Source: REEB506 sp040381035
GTDB taxonomy: Bacteria > Pseudomonadota > Alphaproteobacteria > Caulobacterales > Aquidulcibacteraceae
Direction: 5' to 3'
NCBI GenBank assembly: GCA_040381035.1
Contig: JBEIHY010000080.1
Span: 1-15,436 of the forward strand
DNA: 15,436 nucleotides
Shown: positions 6,906 through 14,354 of the stretch, in pieces
How positions within the stretch are numbered: the first letter of the stretch is position 1
How the letters are laid out: each line of letters starts with the position of its first letter
Notes under the pieces: generated by a model
What the model saw: the letters and a program-made list of their open reading frames with translations, nothing else
Database searches by the model: none
What the model was told of the DNA's origin: nothing
Position numbers and translations under genes: made by a program

Positions 6906-8130
6906 TCAGCGTGTCACGGCCGGTTCACGAGCTTTGCGCCGCCGCGCGCGCGGCGGCGCAAAGCTGAGGAAGCGGCCGTTGCGATCGATGGCCCCGAGGT
7001 CATGGTCGAAATCGCGGGCGGCGAAGGCGTCAGTCGGCAGAGGGCAGAGGGCAGAGGGCAAAGCCCGATCCACTCGCCAGCCAGCGCCTCTCCGATAAAG
7101 ACACGCTCGCCGCGCCACTTGATCGTCCCGTCGGTCCGCACGTGGCGCACCTCGTGATCAGCGTCGCACCAAGGCTGAAGCGGCCGTGCAGGCATGTCGC
7201 GCGCGCATGCCATATGCTCGCCGGCGGTTTCGGCCGAGCGCCTCGTGAGGGCGGTCTTCGTTGAAGTGGCGCTGAAAGGCGGCGAAGCGGCGTTGCTTGG
7301 CGGGCGCATCGGCCGCCGGCGGCGCGCTCGTTTGCTGCTTCAAGGTGAGATGCATGCGTTCATTATCGCCGCTGTCCTGCGGGCTTGCAGCCGGATGCAG
7401 CGGGGCGCAACACCCTGCTTCAACAGCCACGCCGAAAGCCGCGACAAGCCGCCCGCGCCGCGCGATCCAAACGGTGCGCCATTGTCGGAGCGGATCGCAT
7501 CCGGCACGCCGCAATCGCGAAAACCCCTGTCAATATGGAAGAAACGCCAGCGGTGGTCATCGGTGCGATCTTCACCGCGAGGAGATAGCGGCTGGCGGCG
7601 TCGGTCAACGTGAACGGGTCGCAGCGCGCGCCATCGGCGGTGCGCAACCAGCCCTTAAAATCCATCGCCCAGTCCGCAATCGGTCGATCCGGAAGCGGAT
7701 GAAGCTCGCCTTGCCGCGCCGGCCGGCGTGCGCGCTTGCGCGCGTCGATGAGCCCAGCCCGCTTCAAGATATTGCCGATGGTAGAAGCCGCCGGCCAGGC
7801 GGTGTTTGGATGATGCGCAATCAGCAAGCCGCGGATTTTCTTCGGCCTGAAGAATTTGCACCGCTGGCGCGTCGCGATGACGACGGCCGCGATCGCCTCC
7901 GGCGTCGCGTACGGCCAGCTCAGGGCGCGATGGCTGCGGTGTTCAAACCAGCGCGGATCCCCGCTCTCGCGCCGCGCCTTCGAAAGATAAAACGTCTCGC
8001 GACTGATCCCAAACTGATCGCACAGCCTCGACACCGTCAAAACGCCGCAGTCCCAAAGGCCAAACAACCGAACACGCTCTTCCATCGTGTTGCTTTCCCT
8101 GATCGGCACGGCCACACCTCGCAAGAACAA
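6906..8130 (-). pseudogene. IS481-family transposase with multiple frameshifts
   Basis: The N-terminal part is one open frame: NTMEERVRLFGLW, a helix-turn-helix VSRLCDQFGISRETFYLSK, SGDPRWFEHRSHRA, AWPAASTIGNILKRAGLID, then the integrase core WAMDFKGW (first catalytic Asp) and CDPFTLTDAASRYL (second Asp region). From there the homology changes frame. At about 7519-7527 it moves to RDCGVPDAIRSDNGAPFGS; at 7401-7407 to PAASPQDSGDNERMH, with the catalytic Glu region and FNEDRPHEALG. It moves again at about 7227-7232 to PPASIW, and at about 7195-7205 to LQPWCDADHEVRHVRTDG and IKWRGERVFIGEAL. At a 7-bp tandem repeat (7036-7063) it shifts to DLGAIDRNGRFLSFAPP, ending at TGA 6906. At least five breaks make it a clear relic. 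Confidence 0.9.
7036..7063. repeat. 7-bp tandem repeat, four units (GGCAGAG)
   Basis: Three exact copies of GGCAGAG (7036-7056) and a fourth, GGCAAAG, with one change (7057-7063). The array lies inside the relic transposase where homologues have a short variable stretch before the C-terminal IDRNGRF block. Four units are 28 bases, not a multiple of three, which fits the frame change seen at this point. Confidence 0.9.
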
Positions 8131-8357
8131 GGCGTGAAAAATGACTGTCAGGGATCAACCCGGTCTAAACTGTCAGCCATCAGCCCGGTTTGGACCTTCC
8201 GGCTTCACGCCCTAATGCTCTACCCCAAACGACACCCACGCACGCCCCGGCCCCTTCGCCTCAGGCCGTCACAATCTATGCTGGCCAAGCGGCGGCCCCT
8301 ATTTCGAACGATGCGCGCGCTTCAGCCGCCAACAGGGAACCTATGGCGGTTTCGCCG

Positions 8358-8375
8358 AAAAAAGACCGGCGGTCC
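8358..8375 (-). terminator. Possible second terminator for the SDR gene
   Basis: On the minus strand GACC-GCC-GGTC is followed by TTTTTT. The 4-5 bp stem is short, but the T run is good. It lies about 50 bases past the stronger hairpin at 8422-8452 and could act as a backup. Confidence 0.4.
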
Positions 8376-8421
8376 AAAACGCCAGCGCGCCCCTCTCACG
8401 CTCAAAGCCTGCATCACAGAC

Positions 8422-8452
8422 AAAAAGGGCCGCGGCCCGCCTGTGCGCGGCC
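8422..8452 (-). terminator. Rho-independent terminator of the SDR gene
   Basis: On the minus strand a GGCCGCG / CGCGGCC stem of 7 bp with an 11-base loop is followed by CTTTTTG. The inner arm GGGCCGCGGCCC is itself a palindrome, so an alternative fold exists. It starts about 8 bases after the SDR stop codon. Confidence 0.75.
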
Positions 8453-8459
8453 GCCGGCG

Positions 8460-9206
8460 CTACAACGCCAAAGAGATCCCGCCATCGACCACGATCGTCT
8501 GGCCAGTCACGAACCCGGCAAGCGGAGACGCCAGCCACAAAGCCGCCCCGGCCATGTCCTCCGGCGTGCCCCAGCGGCCGAGCGGGGTTGCCGCGACCGA
8601 GCCTTCATAGATGGTCGGGTTATCGCGGCTGACCTGGGTCAGTTTCGATTCCACAAAACCTGGCGCGATGGCGTTCACCCGAATGCCCTTGCGGCCCCAC
8701 TTGTCGGCGAGGGTTTTGGTCAAAATCGGCATCGCGCCCTTCGACGCCGAATAGGCCGGATTGTTGGTGGTGGCAAAGAAACTGGCGAGCGACGCAATCA
8801 GGATCATCGCTCCCGATCGCTTGGCCGCAGCGCTGGCGCTGATGCGATCGCGAAACATCTGGCACAGATGAAATACCCCAGTGAGGTTAACGTCCATCAC
8901 TTGCCGGAATGTCTCGATCTCAAATTCCTGGCTCTTGTAGCGCACGGTGCCGACCGCGCTGACAAGCACATCCAGCCCACGTGCGCCCCATACTTCGGCA
9001 AAGGCCTTCACCGCGCCATCGTCCGACACGTCAAGCTGGTGATATTCGAGGCCGCGGATGGCCTCGCCATAATGGCCGCGGTCTTGCGTGCCGGTGATGG
9101 CCACCTGGGCGCCGGCTTCGGCAAACAGCCGCGCCACGCCCAAACCGATACCGGCCGAGCCGCCGGCAACCAGCACCTGCTGGCCGCTGAAGTCGATGCT
9201 GATCAT
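8460..9206 (-). CDS. SDR-family NAD(P)-dependent oxidoreductase
   Basis: A classical short-chain dehydrogenase/reductase of 248 residues, the usual length. The Rossmann nucleotide site is GGSAGIG (15-21). The usual NNAG is replaced by VSAVG (82-86). The catalytic set is intact: Asn107 in DVNLTG, Ser139 in IASLAS, and Tyr152 and Lys156 in AYSASKGA, with the normal 13-residue Ser-Tyr spacing. The C-terminal family blocks VNAIAPGFVESKL and GRWGTPEDMAGAALWLAS, ending FVTGQTIVVDGG, are present. It should be cytosolic and act on an alcohol/ketone pair that cannot be named from sequence. It probably forms an operon with the small membrane protein 16 bases upstream, and its 3' end is marked by a terminator. 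No strong ribosome binding site was seen for the ATG at 9206. Confidence 0.95.
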   Translation of the reverse strand: MISIDFSGQQVLVAGGSAGIGLGVARLFAEAGAQVAITGTQDRGHYGEAIRGLEYHQLDVSDDGAVKAFAEVWGARGLDVLVSAVGTVRYKSQEFEIETFRQVMDVNLTGVFHLCQMFRDRISASAAAKRSGAMILIASLASFFATTNNPAYSASKGAMPILTKTLADKWGRKGIRVNAIAPGFVESKLTQVSRDNPTIYEGSVAATPLGRWGTPEDMAGAALWLASPLAGFVTGQTIVVDGGISLAL

Positions 9207-9222
9207 GCCGTTTGAATCCGCG

Positions 9223-9360
9223 TCAAACCCGCGGGCGCCGCCGTGACGTCCGCGCCAGCGCCCAGCCGACCGCCACTACCGCGATCAGGCCAAGGGCCGA
9301 ACCGAAGGCCACCACGGCGATGCCAAGGTTGTCCAGATGCCAAGCGTCAGGCGACAACAT
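9223..9360 (-). CDS. Small single-span membrane protein (45 residues)
   Basis: Reading from the ATG at 9360 to the TGA at 9225-9223 gives 45 residues: a short polar start MLSPDAWHLDN, one long hydrophobic span (LGIAVVAFGSALGLIAVVAV then GWALA), and a basic tail RTSRRRPRV. The positive tail predicts a cytoplasmic C-terminus with the N-terminus outside. It ends 16 bases before the SDR start on the same strand, as expected for a two-gene operon. A weak GGA lies about 8 bases before the start. I do not recognise a family. The clean helix-plus-basic-tail layout is more ordered than chance reading of GC-rich DNA would give, but its short length leaves doubt. Confidence 0.55.
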   Translation of the reverse strand: MLSPDAWHLDNLGIAVVAFGSALGLIAVVAVGWALARTSRRRPRV

Positions 9361-9582
9361 GAAAGGGTTCCGGCGGGCGCGACCATGGCGTCACAGACCC
9401 AACGCAACCGTACCGATCCTGGCTGTGTCGCGCCACCGCGCCGATCGCCGCGCGACCGAGCGCCGCGGCTTAAAGCCGTGCCCAGATTCAGCGTACACAC
9501 CCTCAATCCGGGCCCGCACGGTCTCATTTTGGGTCGTGCGCGTTTTCTGGGGGCCGACCGATCCCGGTCGGCCTGAAAATGC
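9361..9582. other. Non-coding gap upstream of the small membrane protein
   Basis: About 220 bases between the small membrane protein start and the kinase stop codon, both read on the minus strand. It should hold the promoter of the SDR operon, but I find no convincing -35/-10 pair. A 9-bp perfect hairpin (GGCCGACCG 9552-9560 with CGGTCGGCC 9565-9573, 4-base loop) sits 10 bases past the kinase stop. It could end or stabilise the kinase message, but lacks a T run on either strand. Confidence 0.5.
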
Positions 9583-11343
9583 TCAGGCCGCGAGTGACAA
9601 GCGTTGGGTGACGCGGCTGATTTCTTCGAAAAGAACCGCCGGATAGACCGGCTTTGGAATATGCCCGTCCATGCCGGCTTCCAGGCAGCGCATCCGATCC
9701 GTCCCGAGGGTCGAGGCGGTCAAGGCGAGAATAGGCACGCGCGCGTTCATGCCCAGTTCGCGCCGAATGCGCCGCGTTGCCTCCAGTCCATCCAGCACGG
9801 GCATATTGATATCCATGAGCACGAGGTCAAACTTGGTGTTGCGCAACAGGCTTAAGGCTTCCTCGCCGTCGCTGGCAAAAGCCACCTCAGCATTCAGTTG
9901 GCGCACCAGTTCGCCCACCACCCGACGCGACACCACATGATCGTCGGCAATCAGGATCCGCAGCGGCGCACTGAACAGATCCCAACGCGCCGCATCCGGA
10001 TCATCTTCGATGCTTTCAGCGACCGTAGCTTCCAGGATCAGTCGGAACGTGGTGCCCTCGCCCAGCGCACTTTCAACTTCCATTTCACCGCCCATGAGCT
10101 GGGCCAGGCGGCGACAAATCGCCAATCCCAAACCGTCGCCAAACATGGACGCCGTAGCGTCCGGAGCCGGCGGCTTAAGGTCAAACAGGCTGGCGCACAA
10201 ATCAGTGTTCATGCCGGGCCCGGTGTCGGCGACCGAGAAGACATACCGCGCGCGGCCCTCAACCGGCACGGTGGCGCTGATTCGCAACCGAACCCCGCCA
10301 TGGGCCGTGAACTTCACCGCATTGGACACGAGATTAAACAGGATCTGCTTGACCCGCACAGAATCCAAGATTGCCACGGGCGGCGTGTTGCTTTCGATGT
10401 CGCAAAAGATTTCCAGAAATTTGTCGTCGGCGCGCGGACGCCACGCCTGCACAACCGAGCGCGCCAATGCGACCAGATCGGTCGGCGCCGGCGAGAACGA
10501 GATGCGCCCGGCTTCAATCCGTGCGGTGTCCAAGAGGTCGTTCAAGACCGCCACCAGAACCTGGCCGGTATCGAGCACGGTCTCCACATTGATGCGATCT
10601 TTTTCACTGAGTTCGGCGCGTTGCAGCAACGCAGCCGCGCCCATCATCGCCGTCATCGGCGTGCGCAATTCGCGGCTCATGGCCGTCAGAAAGGCGGACT
10701 TGGCGTCGCTGGCGCGTTCAGCGGCGCGGCGGGCTTTGGCAATGTCGGATTGGGCCATGCGGGCGCTGGCGTCGGCCTCGCGCAGCCGGCGCCAAACCAC
10801 GATCATGAAACCGCCAAGAAACACCGCACCCAGGATCGCGGCGAGCTGCACGGCCTCACCGGTGCGCACAAACGCCAGCACCGCGGCGAGCACCAGAACC
10901 AGAAGCGCCGGCCCGACCGCCGCAAACATGATGGCCGAATTCACCCGCAATGAAAACAAGCTCGACAAGGCGGCCGTCGCCACAAACAGCGCTGCAACCG
11001 CCGCCCCAACCCCATCGCCCAATGGCCACATGACCAAAGCCAAAGATAGATTGGCCGAAGACACAACCGCCAAGCCCGCCGCCGCAACGGGAAGGCTCGG
11101 AAACACCCCGCCCTCAATGCGCCGGCAAAACACCCGCTCGGCAAAGATCAGGATCGCTTGCGCGACGGCCCAGATCAGGATCAGCGGGGTTTGAAACAGC
11201 AGCCAGACCAGAACGGTCGTGACCACAACAAAGCCGGCCCGTTCGCGCTGGCTGCGCAGGCGCACTTCGGCCAGGCTCGTCCAGGCGGACTCGCTCGGCG
11301 CTTCTACGCGCGGCCAATGGCGAAGGCGGTTTACACCGATCAT
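9583..11343 (-). CDS. Hybrid histidine kinase lacking the phosphoacceptor histidine
   Basis: A 586-residue membrane protein. Residues about 37-185 hold some six hydrophobic segments with no recognisable sensor domain, followed by a charged helix (186-212). The HisKA-type dimerisation region is 213-280, but its key box reads SAFLTAMSRELRTPMTAMMG: Arg224 stands where the phosphorylated His is found (usual S-H-E-L-R-T-P). The ATPase domain looks intact: N box NLVSNAVKF (337-345), G1 ADTGPGMN (372-379) and G2 GDGLGLAI (402-409). The C-terminal receiver is also complete: acidic pair D467/D468, phospho-Asp D511 in LMDINMPVLDG, Thr542 and Lys564 in IPKP. It may therefore be a pseudokinase scaffold, a phosphatase or a receiver loaded by another kinase. 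The start ATG has AAGG unusually close. It is divergent from the COQ4-family gene across 79 bases. Confidence 0.95.
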   Translation of the reverse strand: MIGVNRLRHWPRVEAPSESAWTSLAEVRLRSQRERAGFVVVTTVLVWLLFQTPLILIWAVAQAILIFAERVFCRRIEGGVFPSLPVAAAGLAVVSSANLSLALVMWPLGDGVGAAVAALFVATAALSSLFSLRVNSAIMFAAVGPALLVLVLAAVLAFVRTGEAVQLAAILGAVFLGGFMIVVWRRLREADASARMAQSDIAKARRAAERASDAKSAFLTAMSRELRTPMTAMMGAAALLQRAELSEKDRINVETVLDTGQVLVAVLNDLLDTARIEAGRISFSPAPTDLVALARSVVQAWRPRADDKFLEIFCDIESNTPPVAILDSVRVKQILFNLVSNAVKFTAHGGVRLRISATVPVEGRARYVFSVADTGPGMNTDLCASLFDLKPPAPDATASMFGDGLGLAICRRLAQLMGGEMEVESALGEGTTFRLILEATVAESIEDDPDAARWDLFSAPLRILIADDHVVSRRVVGELVRQLNAEVAFASDGEEALSLLRNTKFDLVLMDINMPVLDGLEATRRIRRELGMNARVPILALTASTLGTDRMRCLEAGMDGHIPKPVYPAVLFEEISRVTQRLSLAA

Positions 11344-11422
11344 ACCTTAACCGTGTAACGGCGCTGTGCTACGTTTGCGTTAAGCAAAAACGGATAAAAC
11401 CTTAAAACGAGCAGGTCCCAAG
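11344..11422. promoter_or_regulatory. Divergent promoter region between kinase and COQ4-family genes
   Basis: A 79-base stretch, more AT-rich than its surroundings (for example AAGCAAAAACGGATAAAACC), between two divergent start codons. It must contain promoter elements for both genes unless these start inside coding DNA. I cannot fix a -35/-10 pair. TTAA occurs at 11347-11350, 11380-11383 and 11402-11405, but not with the 7-base spacing of a full CtrA site. Confidence 0.4.
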
Positions 11423-12421
11423 ATGGCGTCGCCCATGCCCCAAGGTCTTGTCTTTACGCCGGCCCAATACGCTGCCTTTGAACGCGCCGCTGGCGAACCG
11501 CCGGCTTTGGGCGATGTCTCCAGCAGGGCGACAGCGCTGAAGGCGGCGGCCTTTAGCGCCAGCGCCGAAGATCGTTTAGCGCTGGCCGCTGATTTTGCGC
11601 ATGCCGCATTCGCCGCCCCGCATCGGATTGCCGCCATTTATGACGCCGCCGCCGAAGGCTGGATCGGACGCAAGCTGACCGCGCCGCCACTGACCGCCAC
11701 TGGCGCGCCAGGCGCCATTCCGGGCGCTTTATGGGCGAACTTCTGGCCGCTCGCGCAGGACGCCGCCAATGGGCGCGTGGACGCCATTTCGATTACGGCG
11801 CGCACGGCGGCGCTGGGCGGCTTGATGGCGTCCGATTTCGTCCACCGGGTCGCGGCTGGCGCACATGCCTTTCCGGGGGTCACGGCGGCGGCCAACGGCC
11901 CGTGCCCGCCGCGCATCCGTATGGAAGATCTCGCGCGTCGACCGGCGGGCTCGCTCGGCGCTGCGTTTCACGCTTTGATCGTGGAAAACAAGTTTGATCT
12001 CGAAGTGCTTGACCGCGACGCGCTGGGCTTGAGCGCCCTGCCAAAGCCGCTCGATTATCTCAATACCCGCATCCTGCAGGCCCATGACCTTTGGCACATC
12101 GTCGCCGGTTATGACACGACGGCCCTGCACGAGATCGCGTTGAGCGGATTCCAGATGGCCCAGTTTGGGCACAATTATTCCGCGATGTTTCTGACAGTGA
12201 CGTCCGCCGCTTTGGCTCTCGCCCCGCCGGAAGGCTATGGCGTGGTGATGGACGTGATCTTGACCGCCTACGCCCATGGCCGTGAAACACCGCCGCTGAT
12301 TGCCATCCCATGGGAAGACGTCTGGGACCTCAGCGCCGACGCGATCCGCGCCCGCTACGGCGTCACGCGCTACCTGAGCCCTTTTCCGGCCAATCTGTTT
12401 GAGATGATGCAGGCGGCGTAA
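11423..12421 (+). CDS. COQ4-family ubiquinone biosynthesis protein
   Basis: A 332-residue protein whose C-terminal half matches the COQ4 family. These proteins take part in ubiquinone synthesis; eukaryotic COQ4 organises the CoQ complex and has been linked to removal of the C1 carboxyl group. The diagnostic metal motif HDxxH-x11-E is present as H221-D-L-W-H225 and E237, within RILQAHDLWHIVAGYDTTAL. ENKFDLEVLDRDALG, EIALSGFQMAQFGHN and the C-terminal ETPPLIAIPWEDVWDL fit the family. The N-terminal 150 residues are Ala-rich and helical and less clear. The protein is longer than yeast or human COQ4 mature forms. ATG 11423 is chosen as the first start; ATG 11435 is possible. It meets the methyltransferase-like gene tail to tail with only 3 bases between stops. 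Confidence 0.85.
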   Translation: MASPMPQGLVFTPAQYAAFERAAGEPPALGDVSSRATALKAAAFSASAEDRLALAADFAHAAFAAPHRIAAIYDAAAEGWIGRKLTAPPLTATGAPGAIPGALWANFWPLAQDAANGRVDAISITARTAALGGLMASDFVHRVAAGAHAFPGVTAAANGPCPPRIRMEDLARRPAGSLGAAFHALIVENKFDLEVLDRDALGLSALPKPLDYLNTRILQAHDLWHIVAGYDTTALHEIALSGFQMAQFGHNYSAMFLTVTSAALALAPPEGYGVVMDVILTAYAHGRETPPLIAIPWEDVWDLSADAIRARYGVTRYLSPFPANLFEMMQAA

Positions 12422-12424
12422 ATC

Positions 12425-13294
12425 CTATCCCCGCTTGGCCTCAAAGAACCGCTCCACCGCACCGCCGTCGCGTGCGATGCCGCCCTTCAACGTATCGCCA
12501 TCGATCGCGCCGGTGACGCGCCAGGCGCCGCCGCGCCAATCAGCCACCGTGAACGCAATAGTGGGGCCCGAGATCTGCACATCCTTCACCGGCGTCTCGC
12601 GTTTGGCGACATCTGCAACGCCAGTGGCGGTCTGAAAGGTTTGGGTCAAGCGCACGGTGATCTGTTCGCCGGTCGTTAGCGGAATCTGCCAGGCGCCTTG
12701 AACATTGGCCGGTACGATCCACAAGAAGCCCTGGCGACCATCGGCGGCGAAGGTTCTATCGGCGCGCCAATCGCCCATATCGAATGCGTGGCTGACCACC
12801 CGGGTGCCCGGCTTCATCTTCAGGATGATCGGGCGCAATTTTTCATTGAGGCGCGGCAGCAGATAGAGCGTCAACACCGTGGCTTTTGAGAAATCAGTGG
12901 TGAAGATGTCGGCTTTTTCAAACGTCGCCTTGTCGGAAACGCCCGCCTCTTGAGCCTTGCGCTGGGCGAGCGCCACCAGGTCGGGATTGTATTCGACGCC
13001 ATGGGCGCGGGCGCCGAAATCGCGCGCCGCCGCGATCACGATCTTGCCGTCGCCGGCGCCAAGATCAACGACATAATCATTCGGCGTGACATTGGCTTCC
13101 TTCAGCATCATCGCCACCAGCGCATCCGGCGTTGGCACCCATACTACATCCTTGCCCGGCTGATTGACCTCCGGCTTGAAGTTCGGGTCCGGCCGCTGGT
13201 CCAGCGCCCACAGGCCGCCAAAGATCATGGCCAGCGCCGCCAACACGGCGCCAAACGCCAGGGTTCGCGGAAATTGGGTCTTGCTCTCGCTCAC
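12425..13294 (-). CDS. Membrane-anchored class I SAM methyltransferase-like protein
   Basis: From a GTG at 13294, with GGGAGAA about 6 bases ahead, the protein has 289 residues. It begins with a signal sequence or membrane anchor (TLAFGAVLAALAMIFGGLWA, 11-30). Next is VVWVPTPDALVAMML, then SAM-binding motif I VVDLGAGDGKIVIAAA (75-90), the acidic VEYNPD (100-105), and TVLTLYLLPRLNEKLRPIIL with GTRVVSHAFDMGDW (163-176). These are the hallmarks of a methyltransferase-like family that often carries export signals. A further 90 residues (about 200-289) look beta-rich, with AWRVTGAIDGDTLKGG near the end, and are not a standard methyltransferase part. The substrate is unknown. Location is puzzling, because SAM is cytoplasmic: the domain may face the cytoplasm if the segment is an uncleaved anchor. 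Divergent from the ABC exporter genes. Confidence 0.88.
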   Translation of the reverse strand: MSESKTQFPRTLAFGAVLAALAMIFGGLWALDQRPDPNFKPEVNQPGKDVVWVPTPDALVAMMLKEANVTPNDYVVDLGAGDGKIVIAAARDFGARAHGVEYNPDLVALAQRKAQEAGVSDKATFEKADIFTTDFSKATVLTLYLLPRLNEKLRPIILKMKPGTRVVSHAFDMGDWRADRTFAADGRQGFLWIVPANVQGAWQIPLTTGEQITVRLTQTFQTATGVADVAKRETPVKDVQISGPTIAFTVADWRGGAWRVTGAIDGDTLKGGIARDGGAVERFFEAKRG

Positions 13295-13424
13295 GGCGTT
13301 CTCCCGAACTTGCCGCGACCATAGCCGAGCGCGCGGCAAAGTCGACTGCCCCGCCCTTCGCCAAAGTTTGACTTCCAGGCGGACGCCTGCAAAGCCTGCC
13401 CGATCCTCATCCGCAGGGGGCTGC

Positions 13425-14354
13425 GTGCAACCGATCCTCTCCATCCAAGGCGTCGCCAAAACCTATGCCGGCGGCCATGTCGCCTTGAAGCCCTTGCATC
13501 TCGATATTTCGCGCGGCGAAATCTTTGCCCTCCTCGGTCCGAATGGGGCGGGCAAATCGACTCTGATCAACATCATTTGCGGCATCGTGCGCGCCAGCGC
13601 CGGGCGCGTCATCGCCGATGGTCATGATATCGTCACCGATTGGCGCGCGGCGCGGGCCAAGATCGGGCTGGCGCCGCAGGAGCTGGCTACCGATGCGTTT
13701 GAGACAGTGGGCCAGACGCTTGCCTTCTCGCGCGGGCTGTTTGGCAAGCCGCGCAACAACGCGCTGCTGGAGCAATTGATGCGCGATCTTACTTTGTGGG
13801 ACAAGCGCAACGACAAGATCATGACGCTGTCGGGCGGGATGAAGCGCCGGGTGATGATCGCTAAGGCGCTGGCGCACGAGCCCGTGATCCTGTTTCTGGA
13901 TGAGCCAACCGCCGGCGTCGATGTTGAGCTGCGCCAAGACATGTGGCGCATGGCGCATCGGCTGCGCCAAGCCGGCGTCACCATCATCCTGACCACCCAT
14001 TATATCGAAGAGGCTGAAGAGATGGCCGACCGTGTCGGCGTCATCCGCGCCGGAGAACTGATCCTGGTGGACGACAAAGCCGCGCTGATGGCCAAGCTCG
14101 GCGGCAAGTCGCTGATGCTTACGCTGGATGCGCCGCTTGCAGCGGCAGCGCCTTCGCTCGCTGACCTTGGCTTCCAATCGTCCGAAGACGGACGAACCTT
14201 GACCTACGCCTTTCAAGGCGAGGCCGGCGAAGCCGCGATGGCGGAAGCGCTCGCCAAACTGATCGAGCGCGGCGTGCGCTTCCATGATCTCAACACAAGT
14301 CAGCGCTCGCTCGAAGACATCTTCGTGGCGCTGGTGCAGGACAAAGCGGCATGA
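13425..14354 (+). CDS. yadG: ABC exporter ATP-binding subunit, YadG-like
   Basis: A 309-residue ATPase that powers the ABC-2 permease encoded next. Walker A is GPNGAGKST (38-46), the Q-loop Gln is at 85 (LAPQEL), the signature LSGGMKRR is at 135-142, Walker B LFLDEP at 156-161 and the switch His at 192 in TTHYIEEAEEM. FETVGQTL, LWDKRNDKIMTLSGGMKRRV and PTAGVDVELRQDMW closely follow E. coli YadG as I recall it, and the length (about 308) matches. The GTG at 13425 is chosen because AGGGGG lies 5 bases ahead and the product begins MQPILSIQGVAKTY, the usual N-terminus. The stop overlaps the permease start in ATGA, so the two are translationally coupled. The substrate is unknown. Confidence 0.95.
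   Translation: MQPILSIQGVAKTYAGGHVALKPLHLDISRGEIFALLGPNGAGKSTLINIICGIVRASAGRVIADGHDIVTDWRAARAKIGLAPQELATDAFETVGQTLAFSRGLFGKPRNNALLEQLMRDLTLWDKRNDKIMTLSGGMKRRVMIAKALAHEPVILFLDEPTAGVDVELRQDMWRMAHRLRQAGVTIILTTHYIEEAEEMADRVGVIRAGELILVDDKAALMAKLGGKSLMLTLDAPLAAAAPSLADLGFQSSEDGRTLTYAFQGEAGEAAMAEALAKLIERGVRFHDLNTSQRSLEDIFVALVQDKAA

Larger units (their letters stand above)
6842..8194 (-). mobile_element. Degenerate IS481-family insertion sequence
   Basis: An element of about 1.35 kb with recognisable terminal inverted repeats. The left end (from about 6848) and the complement of the right end (from about 8189) both begin ACCGGGCTGAT, and both carry a second ACCGGG box 25 bases further in. About 43 bases align with roughly 30 identities. 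The size fits IS481 elements. The exact outermost bases and a target duplication are not clear; the left side may begin TGT at 6842. The transposase inside is heavily frameshifted, so the element cannot move by itself. Confidence 0.8.
8195..8459. other. Non-coding gap between the IS481 relic and the SDR gene
   Basis: About 265 bases with no supported gene on either strand. The readings that are open here lack a ribosome binding site and family resemblance. The right part holds two terminator-like hairpins for the minus-strand SDR gene (8422-8452 and 8358-8375). The left part is unexplained flank of the insertion sequence. Confidence 0.5.

Noticed and set aside
7297..8610. Plus-strand open reading frame of 437 codons across the IS481 relic and its flank
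   Set aside because: It runs antisense to clear transposase homology and then into the 3' end of the SDR gene on the other strand; no ribosome binding site or domain is visible.
9552..9573. 9-bp hairpin after the kinase stop as a rho-independent terminator
   Set aside because: The stem is strong, but neither strand has a T run after it, so I record it only as a hairpin in the gap entry.
9898..11194. Two long plus-strand frames opposite the histidine kinase
   Set aside because: The minus strand holds an uninterrupted kinase with ATPase and receiver motifs; the plus frames are rich in Arg, Ala and Gln and lack any motif.
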